Of a stretch of 64,000 nucleotides of DNA, positions 1-12,367 are shown piece after piece. The notes beneath the pieces were generated by a model. It saw nothing but the letters and a program-made list of their open reading frames with translations. It was not told the DNA's origin and did not search any database. The stretch lies in the NCBI GenBank assembly GCA_013397455.1, contig VYZB01000079.1:1267200-1331199 (forward strand), read 5' to 3'. Source of the DNA: Crotophaga sulcirostris (lineage: Eukaryota; Chordata; Aves; Cuculiformes; Crotophagidae). Numbering within the stretch: the stretch's first letter is position 1; every line of letters begins with the position of its first letter. Position numbers and translations under genes: made by a program.

Positions 1-3000
1 GAACTCTGGCAGCCATCTCATCCATCCTCTGCTACCTGTGTATAGATGCTTATGCCTTTAAAGATCTTCATTATTTGAGGCGTGCTGCCCTAATGTTTCA
101 TTAGATCTGTAGTTTGAAAGCACTTTCTGAGCTAAAGTCAAATTTTCCCTGTCTTTCTGGATGCTTGTTAGCATTTCAACATAGATAATGAAACTAGTGT
201 ATTAAAGAAAAAGAAAACAAACTAAAAATTCCCAAAAGTTTTTTAAGCAGGCAAGAAGGGAGGCTTACAGTGCATCTGCAGACGTAGCTAGATTTTGCCA
301 GTGACAAGATAGTGACTATCAGCATTATTAAAGAGATGTTTTAGGAGGTGCTCTGTTTTTGGAAGTAAGGTTGAAGCATTTATATTCTTTTTAAGCTAGA
401 TTGCTTGGGAAAACTGAAAGGCTCTCCCAGCTCAAGCTAATGAAATATATTTGATTATATAGTGATTTTCTGACATTCTCCATACTTTTCAAGATTTTTT
501 TTGCATCTGTATAAGACTCTCTCTTGTACTTCTTTTTGCCTTGTTGCCTGGTATTTGTTCAGTTACTGATAGTCCCGCCGGTGTTGCAGACGTGAAGGAA
601 GTTGTTTTTAATGCTCATTCACAGCCAGAGTTGTCTGGGAGGGTGTAAATTCTTCAAAAGCTCATTAAATTATTACCCTCATCCCAGACTGCAAGCTGCA
701 AAACATTTTCCCCTAGTCTTAATGTCACTGTCTGTTCAGGCTTATTATTACACAGGAGATCACAAGATGTAACGTAGTACTGACATCGCTGCCGCGGGCT
801 CCAAACACGCCGTCGCAAATATGGAAAGCTCGGGGCCCACATACCTATTATGGTTCTCATTACTCCGAACCACTCTGCTGCCAGCTCAGAGTTTAGAGGC
901 AGTGGAGGGCAGGGTCCATTCACCACTGTCTCTCTCTGGTGGCACAGGGCAGTATTAAATGCATGGTGCTCAGCAGATCGGTTCTTATTATTAACGAGAA
1001 TCTCCAAACAGAGAAACCTATCTGTCTGTCATTTCAAGGACTCTGGGTTTTTTTTGCTTAGCACACAGATATATAAATAGATCGTGCCTTAAGATTTTAA
1101 AGCTGTTTTGGGTCCTATTTGTGGCAGAAGCTAGCTACTAATGGAATAAAAATCCATAAATGCAACCTCTCTTGTGCTTGCAGCTTTTTTCACCCAAGTG
1201 TTTAAGAAAGCTTTACCACAGACCACACTCCATTGTTAACTGTAATTATCCTGGTAGCATAAATGAAAAGACTGAGACAGAAGAAACTAAAATGCTGCTC
1301 AGACTAGAAGCATGTGTTAATGTAAACCTTGCCTTGCCTTCTCCAAGCTTTCTTTTTCAACAGCTGGACCATGCTGCCTCTGAAGCGCACAGCAGTGCCA
1401 ATATGCTTCAGGGTCACATTAAAGCTTTAAAAAAATTTTAAAAAATTAAAGTTTAAATAGTTCTTTAGCATATGTACTATGGCTTCTCTTTTTTTTTTTT
1501 TCTGAATCAGAAGGGCTTTGGATCCAATATAAACCACTCACTGCTGACAGAGGGAAGCAATAGTTCTGCTTATGGCCAGAGGCACAGAAAGGTTTGGGTA
1601 ATACTGAGGCAACAGATAAATGAAAAGCCAAGGCATGTGGTGGCTACTCTCAGCATTGATAGGAGACTTAGAGGCAGCTCTGTATACCCATGGGCAGGCT
1701 CTTGACCCTCACTTCCAAACTGACACATGTACTTCCTGCATTCAGGAACTGAGCAGTTCCATGCACAAAGGCAGTGGTGGCATGTAAGCAAGAGCATAAA
1801 AAAGGGAAGGCAACCTAAGATGTAAAGGGAGACTGGTGTGTATTTTTTGGCTAAGTATCCTCAAAGTTGCTCACAAATAGAAAGTCTGGTTCAAAACAAG
1901 CTCAGCTGGTTTGTGGAGAAGGATATATACAGAAATAGTGTCCCTTGCTCCTGGAATGTACACGTCTGGGACTCAATGTTACAGCAGCAGGTTTTCACAT
2001 TGTGGCACAGCAGTTCACAACAGGATAAAGAGATCAGGCACTGCATACCTTTGAAGAAGCAATGGGGATGCAAATTCCAAGAATGTAATTTACCCAGGCT
2101 GGAGGTGGGACGTCATCTGCATAGCAAGCTTTACTCCCTCAATCTGCACCCGTGTTTGACAGCCCTCCTGTCATAGGGTTTTGTGCCTTTGTGCTGTGGT
2201 GCAGAAGACTGATTCCAGAGACACTGCTGTGCATAGCAGGGCAGTTCCAGAAGCAGCTGTGAGTGGAGTGGCTGCCTGCATCCAGGTGCTGTCCACACAC
2301 AGGCATTAGAGCTACAGCATCGCCTGGCTGGATGCATCTAGTGACTCTGCAGCCCTGGGAAATACTTAGACAAACCTACTCTGAAGTGTGCATTTCCTAA
2401 AAGATCTGATGCAATGTTTCTAACCTTGCATTTAGAGGGGAATATTTGGCCTCAAAAGGCAGAAGTGATCTTGCTATAGTATTCTTAGGACAGGGATTCA
2501 CGTGGTACCTATGGCTGCAACACAAAACACCAAGAGTATATTCAAACACTAATTTTCTTTTTCAAAATTAAAGTAAGATTCAGCAAAACCTTGAAAGTTC
2601 TTGTCTTCCTTTCCTCCAGACTGTGCAGTTTTAAGTGTGGATCTTCTGAAGGGTTGAGAATAAATTAGCCCCTCTCTAAACAGTAAATAATTTCACCATA
2701 AGAACCTAGATCTATGGAGTTTTAGACCTAGAAATGCAGTAAAAGTAGCAGCCCATACTCAAAAAAAGATCCCAACAAGTCCCCAAGGCCAATACTGCCA
2801 TGGTTAGTCTGCTGGGAGCACTTTCTATTAAATATAGAAACCAGTTTTCCATCTCACAAGCCAGTTATAAATAAATACCTTTCTTTTTCAGGAGAGCCTG
2901 GCATGGCCCCAAATGAACCTGATCAGCTTCTATTGCAGAGCTGTAACAGGCAGCTGCAAACCTGTTTAACACTCAAAACAGCTGACAAGCTGCAGCTCAG

Positions 3001-6000
3001 CTGTCAAGCTGGGCCACAAGTTTTTCCCCTTGTTGCTCCTTTCCTGTAGGTGAGATGCTCTGAGCAGGGCTTCACAGGCTAAGGATGAGCTCTGCTCAGG
3101 ACTTCTGTGTTTGTCCCCTTCTCTTACCTATGGAGGAAAATCCACTGGTGGGGAAAAGAAGCTAGAGGGAACTTGATGCTTTGCTTGGTGTGTGGGAAAA
3201 AAATGAGAAAAGTCATGACTGAAATAGAACTGAAAGTGCTGAAAAAGTTGTTGCTGGTGGTTTTCATCGAGGAGAGTTTGTCAGATTTGGGATTGTACAA
3301 ATAAATGATGCTGTGAGCAAGAGTTTGCGGGTGTGCAGACCTACAGCTGGCTGTGCAACCCAGAGAAGGAGCATGGGAGTGCATGATGGTTGATGGGGAG
3401 AAATAGAAACTCAGTATTAACAGTGTTCTGCCATTTGAATGAGAGTGAGTTTGGATCCATAACCAGCTTTTTGGGGACTAATAGCTGCAGAATCACGACA
3501 TTTATGTAGCATTTATCTTCTTTTCAGAATACTACTTAACAAATAATCTGCTTGAGGAAGCCTGTAAATTGCTCAAGGACTCTTGGATAGAAGGCATTAG
3601 TGAGGCAGAAAATGTCTCTATTGTTCTCATGCTACTAATATGTCTCCCCTGCTACACAACCCACAAACAGATTCTGCTCTTAAAAGGTAATCTATAACAA
3701 TTCTGCATGGCTGTTCTACAGCAATGGTAATATGTTACTCCCCCAGGGTGACCAAAAGTTGGCTGAGTAAAGAGCATAATATTTGAGGGTGTTGTCAGTG
3801 ATGTACTAGTATGTGCACCAATCTTGTTCACATATAGAGTGGAGAAGGGAAAGGCCACATGCATAAGGGTGGAAACTGGACAGTGACTTGTGGCACCAGT
3901 AATATGGGCGTAGGCAAATGGCAAAATCTTCCTCACTCCATTTGCCTCATTGCAGCATTCTAGCAGGACAGTAGCAAGGAGAGCATGCCTCCCAGCACAG
4001 GGGTGTACAGGGGACAAGTGACTCTCACACTAGCCACAGTAGGAGACTTCCTCTGGTAAGGGAGGCTAGAACTACATTCCTCTCCAAATAGGATTCTGCT
4101 TGACTTTTTTTCTCTGATCAACTCCATCCCAGAAGTGCAAAGCATGCTCTTAAGTCGACTTCAAAATTCATGGAGTTGTGTTGAGCTTGGAGCCTCCCAT
4201 AGTTTCCAAAAGGTAAAAATGGTGTCTTGTGGGAGTTCTGCATTGGGATGTTTGGGGATGAAAATGCATTTGGATAATAACTATATACAGTTTGCATCTG
4301 CATTTGGCAAGTCTTGAGACAGGGTACACAAACTGCAGCAATGACTTTGAAACGGTGCCCCTGAAAGTCTATGGCAGTAACTATCCTTTTTAAAAGCCTC
4401 TTTTTGGCAATTTATGTGTCTGTGCTCTGTGTTCACGGTCCTCTTTAAGCCCTGTGCTTTCTGCTGAGACTTGTGGGCTTTGGTCAAACTTGAGACTATT
4501 TATCATGGTCATCTTTGGGACACTTCTCAAACAAGAGCTAAACTGAGACCAACAACTCATTCCAGATGCCACTAAGCAATACTTAGCTTCTAATGACTCC
4601 TAGCCATTACTGCTCTGGAAACACCTCTAAATGGTCACTTGGGAGTGAAGGGGTTTCTTCTTCCCTTGATAATTTCCTCTGCTATTTAGTCCTGCCCAAA
4701 TCACTTTGAGTGCGTACCTTGTTTTGCTAAGCAGTATTGCTTGGACTCCCCAGATCCTTTCTTCCAGAAACATTCAGCTTTTCTGGAAAATGTTCAGACA
4801 GGAATGTTTGCTGCTATTTGCAGCAGCAAACAACTAAGAAATCAAATGTGAAGATTCCTAATGCAGATCAGCAGAAGACAAGAACGAAACAGTTGCCTCA
4901 GGAAATATTCTTACAAACCAGAAAGACATTTCAAAATGGTCATTGTGAGTCACTTAATAAAATCACTTCAGCATAACTGTGCCCTAAGGAATAACCATCT
5001 AGATTTAATTTCTCTTAAGTAAGAGGCATTTATCTGTAGGGAAAGGATACTGGATGAGAGCTTTGTTCCTTTTCCTTGGGGGCAATGACATGGCTTTGAA
5101 TATATTCAGTGGTGCCCAATATTCTGCATAACTGAGTGCTTTTGGAAGATGTTTTAACAGCTACAAAAAACATCCAGCAAAAGGATCACTGCCTGATTTT
5201 AAGAGAAATAATACTGCCATCTCCATCATACTCAAAGCACCTAAAAAACCAGAGATGAGAATTACCAATTACAGGCTGTGTCCTGTATCAAGATACTTCA
5301 GAGGTAACATGTTCTTGAATGGTTCTGCAAGTTATCTTGAAGTAGTCACTGCAAACTGAGAATCAGAGAAAGACTGAGTGCTGCCAGCTTATACCTTATG
5401 TTCTGATGTGCATTACAGGGAACTAATTTCAGTGCTTAGCATAAATACAGCCATCTTGTTTCCTGGCATAGGTGCAGTTATGCTAAATTAAGCATGCTGA
5501 GATGACTAAGAATAATCATTCATCATGATACCCTATTGAATTTTCAGGAGCCAGGAAAATGACTCCCTTTTTAATACTACAAATTACATTATTTGAACAG
5601 AGTATAACTGGTGTTACCATTAGTAAATTTGGGAGATGAAGCAGACTGAATAGCTACTTCTCAGTAGCTAAGAAAACTCTGATTATTTTTTCCCCTTCCT
5701 CTTACTCAGTAGCCTTAGCTGTTAGTGATGGCGAGAAATAGACCCTGCAGGGCAGCAAAGAACAGGGATGCTCCAGGAGAATGGGAAAAAGGCTGTGCTA
5801 TTTGTCACCACTTAAGAGAGCTGATAAAATGTTGTTAGTCAAAATAACAGAAGAACTTAGAGGTGACTCATGAATGAAAATAACTGAGTAATCACCAGCA
5901 GGGAACATTTATTTCAGAAAACATGTCTCTTCAAATTAACCTCGTATCTAGTTGGACTGACATCTTACAGGCAGTAATTTATTGACTGGCTGACAGTGAC

Positions 6001-8194
6001 ACTGTAATACACCGACCATCTCCTGTTGTATATGCAACCACTCAACATTTTAGTTATGAAAACCCGTGGGCCAATGTGCCAGTCTTTAGGGGTCTAGGAA
6101 GGCTAAAATGGTCACTGGATTGGCAGAAAAAGTCTTCTGCTGATGCAGATAGGTTTGATTCTCTCTGGATTCAGCATTACTGCCAAATATTTGGCCCCGT
6201 TCAGTATCTCGCTGTTTGTAAAAATATTAGTTGATTGGGATGAGCCACATGAGTGAATGGAAGCTGATCTACTTGTCTAAAGATGATGAGAACCACAGAA
6301 GGGAAAGGGCTGTTTGGAAACAAGCTTATATAGTCATAAGATGTAACTGCATTCAGGGGCTGGAAGCTGAAACTTGTCAAATTCAGCCTCGTGAAGACAA
6401 GCATAGTGGATGAGTTCCTAACCCTTGTGGCTGACTCTTCTCCATCACTGGCTGGTGGTTTTGTGTAGGTCAGGTACTTCTCTAACAGAAATGCTGCAGT
6501 TTAATCAAGAGTTAATCCAAACATATACTATGTCCTTTGAGTCATACTACACAAGCTCCTCTCTGGCCTTGCAAAGTATCTACCACAGGTAGGCTGAAAC
6601 CACAGGGTTCCAGTCTGGGATCTGAGCCTTGTACTCAAGCTGGTGCGGTTGGGGTTTGGGCTGAATATAATACAAAATGAATGCATTGTAATGTGTTTGT
6701 TCCTCTCATTTTGCCTCAGGACACTAACTGTGGGCAAACCACAAAGTGTTTGACTTCTTCCCGGGCTCAGGCAGTAGCCAGCATCTCAGAGATGAAACGG
6801 CACACAAAACATTTCCTGTTTTCAAGCCTTCCCTGTTGGGGTACCAGATGCGTCTTTCCTTTGGTGTCGTATAGAGCTACACCACTAATTCAGTGCAGCA
6901 CAGGGCTTGTTGAGGAAGGACAGATTATTTAATGCATGTCTGTGTTTCCCTTACTATAATGCTCACAATAGCTGAGAAAGCCCAGCAATGTAAACATGCC
7001 CAGAAGTGGAAAACATGTGCTTGGTCTCATTTGCCATCGTTCTCTAGGAGTCTTGTGAAGCATTCAAATTCTGTGTTATCGATTTCTGTTTGTGAGAATA
7101 ACAACCACGTGTGCAGAGGGCCTGGGTACGCGTTCTTAGAATGTGGCAGCTGGATCCCATCCCTGGCTCACACTGGCATTTTCTGTTGCGGCGGCATTGG
7201 AACCATGAAATGTCAGGTCTCAAAATGGAAATGGCCCAGCATTGTTTAGGACTGATTCCAGGAAATGCCTCTTGGATAGAAGTACTCTCTCTTGCTGCCC
7301 CTTCTCCATGACCGAGTGAGAAGTATCTAAAATAGGTCATTGTTATGCATGGAGAGAACCCTGTTCCCTAAGCTCCCTTGGTTTCCAAGTAAACGAGCTC
7401 TGGAGGTAAGTTAGCAAAAGAGGCTGATTCATTAGCAGCAAGGGAAATTTGTGCATTGGAGGGGTGCCCAGCTGCCCAAAGGGATTTACGTAGTGACATG
7501 CTCCTCCAATCTGTATGGAACAAGTTGACTGATACACACAGAGGCTTGAACTATGTCACAATCACATGCTTGCTAGGCTCATTTCTTATCTCACGGGTTT
7601 CTCTGGAGAGTATCGGTTTCTGCAGTCCCTCCTAGGGTTTTACATTTGTAAGCGAAGGAGACACAGTGAGGTATCTCCTAATGTGAGAAAATTCTATATC
7701 TGTTTTCTTTTCCAAATTAGGTCACCTTGTAAGGCAGTTCTGGATGGAGTTTGTCCCTGCAGTTTTAAGAACTGTAAATAACACATGTGTTACAACATGT
7801 TTGACGGGATTTTGTTGCACCATCACTAGTCTATCTGAATATCATATCCCAATTTAATAACAAATTAATTTTATCTGCTGAAAGGCCCCTACTGTCACCC
7901 TCCTATCCGGAATGAGATCATTTTGGGCAGTTATTCACTTACAGGAGGAATGGGGCCAACACATTCTTCTGGCTTCATTACTGAGGGCATGCTTGTGCAC
8001 AAAGATGAGTACTCCCCTTTGTTGAATCATCTGGAGTACAGGGAGGAGAATTCACTCTTTTTGGAGCATCTTCCGCCTCTTTGTTGGTGTGTCAAGCAGG
8101 GGTGCCAACTGGTGCCGGTGATGAGATGGGCACACGTCCACAAGATCAGAAATGGAAACCCACAAACTGCTTTCGCACAGGACACTGAGCAGCT
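1..8194. other. Upstream noncoding DNA, no gene recognised
   Basis: AT-rich sequence. The longest open frames are about 120 codons, lack family resemblance and lack paired splice sites, so I call none of them genes. I looked for the C-terminal part of ALDH1L1, which I recall lying upstream of SLC41A3 in mammals, and did not see its aldehyde dehydrogenase motifs. Unspliced or noncoding transcripts cannot be excluded from sequence alone. Confidence 0.6.
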
Positions 8195-8230
8195 GTTGGA
8201 TAATAAAGATCTCTGGCCCCTCCTGACCTG

Positions 8231-8290
8231 GGCCAGATTTGAACCATTGACCTAGAAGTGAAAAGCTTGAAATGCCTGCACAAGCCACGG
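8231..8290 (-). repeat. tRNA-derived SINE-like fragment, copy A
   Basis: Read on the minus strand, this contains a good RNA polymerase III B box (GGTTCAAATC, matching GWTCRANNC) about 45 nt downstream of an A-box-like TGGCTTGTGCAGG. The stretch between them (AGCTTTTCAC) and the B box recur in a second copy near 17.05 kb in the same orientation. It does not fold as a tRNA by eye, so I read it as an old tRNA-derived SINE. I cannot name the family. Confidence 0.35.
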
Positions 8291-8478
8291 GATAAACAGG
8301 GCTTGAAGAGCCGCGAGCTGTCATTCCACATTCGGTTGCTGCCATCTAATGGCAGATGGGGAGTGGAAAGTCCTCATGCAATGTAAATGCCTTGTCCTAG
8401 GGACTGCTGTGTGTGGGAGAACCTGTGCAAACAGTTCTCATCAGCCCCTACGAATGCTGGGGAATCAGGGTGATTTAT

Positions 8479-9196
8479 ACAGTATCACATTATCACCAGG
8501 TTGGAAGGGACCTCTGAGATCATCAAGTCCAACCTATAAGCCAACACTAACACCAACCCATCACCTAAACCATGGCACTCAGTGCCTCATCCAGTCTTCC
8601 CTTAAACACATCCAGGGTCGGCGACTCCACCACCTCCCTGGGCAGCACATTCCAGTGGCCAATCACCCTTTCAGTGAAGAACTTCTTCCTAACATCAAGT
8701 CTAAACCTCCCCTGACGAAGCTTTAGTCTGTGCCCTCTAGTTCTGTCACTGGTCACCTGTGAGAAGAGACCAACGCCCGCTTGACTACAACCTCCTTTTA
8801 GGTAGTTGTAGAGAGCAATAAGGTCTCCCCTGAGCCTCCTCTTCTCCAGACTAAACAGCCCCAGCTCCCTCAGTCGCTCCTCGTAGGGCTTGTGCTCCAG
8901 CCCCTTCACCATCTTTGTTGCTCTCCTCTGGACATCCTCCAGTATCCTGACATCTTTCCCAAACTGAGGGGCCCAGAACAGTGCACAGTATTCAAGGTGA
9001 GGCCTGACCAGTGCCGAGTAGAGGGGGACGGTAACTTCTCTGGTCCTGCTCGCCACACTATTCCTGATGCAGGCCAGGATGCCATTGGCCTTCTTGGCCA
9101 CCTGGGCACACTGCTGGCTCATGTTGAGTTTCCTGTCAACCAGCACTCCCAGGTCCCTTTCCGCCTGACTACTCTCCAGCCACTCCATCCCTGGTC
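8479..9196 (-). mobile_element. CR1 LINE, 5'-truncated, minus strand
   Basis: Non-LTR retrotransposon of the CR1 group, typical of birds. On the minus strand the element runs from about 9196 to its 3' end near 8479. It carries the diagnostic block GGTTGGACTTGATGATCTC followed by a short TACTGTGA-type tail. About 720 nt remain, so most of the full-length element is missing, as is usual for 5'-truncated CR1. Its reading frame is still open over 207 codons, so the copy is fairly young. It belongs to the same subfamily as the copies at 26.5 and 39.1 kb. Confidence 0.93.
8565..9188 (-). pseudogene. CR1 ORF2 C-terminal fragment (reverse transcriptase tail)
   Basis: A 207-codon open frame inside the CR1 copy encodes the region after the catalytic palm of the CR1 reverse transcriptase. 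Recognisable family blocks, in order, are [20 protein letters not shown] (residues about 11-30), [15 protein letters not shown] (61-75), [14 protein letters not shown] (about 174-187) and a C-terminus ending [13 protein letters not shown]. The palm YADD motif and the endonuclease domain lie upstream in a full element and are absent here, so the fragment cannot be an active enzyme. It is a dead retrotransposon piece, not a host gene. The ATG is internal to the original protein. Confidence 0.9.
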
Positions 9197-11620
9197 ATTT
9201 AGGCTGGCTTTATTCCTCTACAGAGTAGTTTGACAAAGGCCTGTTGTGCTGCAGGTCAGGTATGCTGTGCCTCACTACAAAAAAAGCAGATTTTCATGCT
9301 GCTTTTGCTCTCCTGTGCTGGGTTATTTCCATACATGAAACCTCAGTGAAAGTCTCTGGTTATAACCCGGCTTAACAGCTGTCTCAGGGCAGTAACTGAG
9401 TCGTGGGTGTCTGTGGCAAGGGAGAAAGCAGATGGCACTTTTAATTTCTCTGAGTACTGCTGATGCACACCAAAAAAATCTGCACTTTCAGGAACTTTGA
9501 TACAGAAAGAGAAGGAGGTGGAGACCAGAACAAAATTAACATAGCTATCTGGAAATTATTGGGTCTGAAGGCTAACAGAGGATAAAACTCCCTTTCCTTC
9601 AAATAATACATAAAGGAAAAAACGAAGGAGAAGGAGAGATGTCTCGTTGTCTCCCTTGCCCAACTCCAAAAAGTTCCTGCTATGTTTTCTGTCTCTAAAC
9701 CCTCAGATTTATAAGGCAGTATGTTTTCATCACATATCAGTTTTGCACTGCCTATTTCTGTCTACACACAGATCTCCAAATGATACTTTTAAGCCACACT
9801 AGCTAACACTCTCTCATGGAGCAGAAAAGGTAGAGATGATTGCATATTTCTTTATGCACCTCTGCACTGCAGCCATTGGGTGTCCAGAGACATGCCCCAT
9901 GATGGGACTGTATCCCAATGACCCATGGAGCAGTCCCCAGCAGTCTTAATACAGCCCCAGGGGTGACATGGAAGCTGACATGACCCAGCAGTCAACCTAA
10001 GCCTGTCACCAGGGCTAGCTGAAGTCAGGAATATAGCTTTATATTTGATGAATATCCCCAGTAGTTCCTAGCTACCAAAGAAATGCAATTTTATACCAGT
10101 AACCCCTGGGAAGAAAAAAAAAAAAAAGTCATATTTCCTTACAGAACACTGGAAAAAGCTGTAAAATTCCTGTCTGCTTGGCTGAAGGAATAGTTGTGGG
10201 AAAGAAAGTCCATGAGCAAAGTAACATGGAAGAGAGGAAGGGAATAACAAATATTTCCTACTGGAGGAAGCTGTCTTTAAAAGCACTGTGCAGAGAAACA
10301 GCAATGAGAGCAATGATCCTCAAATGCCCTTGGAGCTCCTGGTATTACCTGCACATCTGTGGGAGAGCAGAGAAAAGCAGCACGTGTGAATTATGGCTCA
10401 GTGGGGAGGGAAAGCATTTTAGCATGAGGTTGCTCAGCTTTGTGCCAACAAGCACTTCCCAGACTGAACTATCCTATCTAAAGAGACACAGGAGCTCTGT
10501 TTGCAATCAAGGTTCAGCCACCGTTCCCTTACGTCAAAGCCAGGATCTATCTAAACACTGCTGCTGCACTTCTTAGAAAGTGTAGCCTTCTCAAATATGT
10601 ACCTGCTGGTGATACACCAGGGATTTCAGACTGGTGCATGAGGACATGGTATAAGCAAGCCAGATTGTGTCTTCTTCTGCGTGCAGAATGAAGTCTGGCA
10701 GGGTACTGGGAGCTCCTGTTGAGCTGATGGTTGGACCCAGTTGGGAGATTCCTTGTACAACGGTGGCATTCCTGAACTGGAACCCTTACCAAAATGCCCT
10801 TGTCAGTCAAGTTCCCCAGGAGACTTTCCGCTTGCTCTGTAGATATTTTTCTTTGAAGCTCAGTGGTAAAGTGATAGCAGAATACATTTAACTGGTCTAA
10901 AAATGTCTTGGCGAGGTTGCTTTTTTTTAATCCGCATCCTAGCCCTTCTTATTTCTCACAGGAAAACCTGTCTCCTGAGCACTCTTAGGGAAGCATCAGT
11001 TGCAAAGCAGAGACATAAAATTACACCAAGTGAGCTGAAATTTAAGCCTCGCCCTTACAGCAGTGACATTCAGCAGTGAACACGCAGCAGCTGCAGGGTT
11101 TCATTTCTGTCACTTAAGAAAACCTTCAGGTCCTTTTGGTGTGCCTTGCTTTGAGCCAGAGCTCACAGGCCCAGGGACACCATTTAATCAGTAAGAGCCC
11201 TTTAGTCTAGCATGACACCTGGGAGACTTCAGCAGGATCCAAGGTTGCTCTGGAACTGAGGTATGATTTAATATCCTCAATCGCTGTGGAAATTCGAGCT
11301 GCATGATTCAGGACACCTGCATGAGGATGGTTACTTGGGTGCTTAATGGGATTTATGGGCTTAAATGGGATGGATGCTGTATTCACAAATGCTTAATGTG
11401 CTGCTTTGGTACTGGAGGGGGGGGAAAAAAAATTCAAATGAAAGTTTCCCTGTGATTGTGGTGGAGGCAGGCTTTTGCACAGGAAGCTTGCAACGAGAGC
11501 TCTTGCAGATGCCAAAATAATAAGGAAATAGAAGAAACCACAGAGGAAAGGTCTTTGCTCAGCTCTTAATTGCAGCCCTCTTGCATTCTCTGAGAGCTGT
11601 CACCCTTTCCATGATACCTG
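9197..11620. other. Noncoding DNA upstream of SLC41A3
   Basis: No recognisable exon on either strand. Homopolymer tracts occur at about 10114 (A) and 11415 (G then A). The open frame at 10178-10576 has no family resemblance and ordinary noncoding composition. Confidence 0.55.
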
Positions 11621-11692
11621 CTGGGTTTGGGGGCGGCCTGGAGGCTCGGGCACATCCCAGCGGGGCAGCGGTGGTACCCTGGCACCCCGAGT

Positions 11693-11909
11693 GCCTCCTC
11701 CCAGGGGCTCTTTCCCTCCAGGGGGGGCTGATTCCTTCCAGTGGGGGGTTCTTTCCTTCCCAGGGGCTCTTTCCTTCCAGAGGGGGGATGTTTCCTTCAA
11801 GGGGGGTGTGTGTGTGGGGTGTGTTTCCTTTCGAGGGGGCCGTTTCCTTCTTGAGGGGGGGGTATTTCCCTCCAGGGGGGCTCTTTCCTTCCCGGGGACT
11901 CTGTTTTTC
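11693..11909 (+). repeat. G-run minisatellite, about ten units
   Basis: About ten tandem, imperfect units of roughly 18-24 nt (one about 33 nt, expanded by a GT run near 11807-11822) follow the consensus TTTCCTTCCAGGGGGGCTG. Each unit is a pyrimidine tract, then AG, then four to eight Gs. Long open frames across it on both strands are a by-product of the repeat period. It ends about 100 bases before the assembly gap, which may contain more repeat. Confidence 0.85.
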
Positions 11910-12013
11910 GAGCAGCCGCCGCGCTTGCTGGGAGTGCTCCATCCCCTCTCCCTCCGGGCTGCCCCCCCCGGCCCTGGGGTACCAAAGGGGCGCAGCAGCA
12001 GCAGCACCCGCGC

Positions 12014-12367
12014 NNNNNNNNNNNNNNNNNNNNNNNNNNNNNNNNNNNNNNNNNNNNNNNNNNNNNNNNNNNNNNNNNNNNNNNNNNNNNNNNNNNNNNN
12101 NNNNNNNNNNNNNNNNNNNNNNNNNNNNNNNNNNNNNNNNNNNNNNNNNNNNNNNNNNNNNNNNNNNNNNNNNNNNNNNNNNNNNNNNNNNNNNNNNNNN
12201 NNNNNNNNNNNNNNNNNNNNNNNNNNNNNNNNNNNNNNNNNNNNNNNNNNNNNNNNNNNNNNNNNNNNNNNNNNNNNNNNNNNNNNNNNNNNNNNNNNNN
12301 NNNNNNNNNNNNNNNNNNNNNNNNNNNNNNNNNNNNNNNNNNNNNNNNNNNNNNNNNNNNNNNNNNN
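12014..12367. other. Assembly gap (354 N)
   Basis: A run of N between GC-rich edges (CCCGCGC on the left, CCGGG on the right). Open frames that appear to cross it are artefacts of N being read as an unknown residue. Confidence 0.99.

Noticed and set aside
3107..3304. 65-codon Lys-rich frame as a small gene
   Set aside because: No recognised family, no splice context, ordinary AT-rich composition; chance frames of this size are expected.
8231..8290. Functional tRNA gene on the minus strand
   Set aside because: It has A- and B-box-like words, but I cannot fold acceptor, anticodon and T arms. A SINE relic explains it better.
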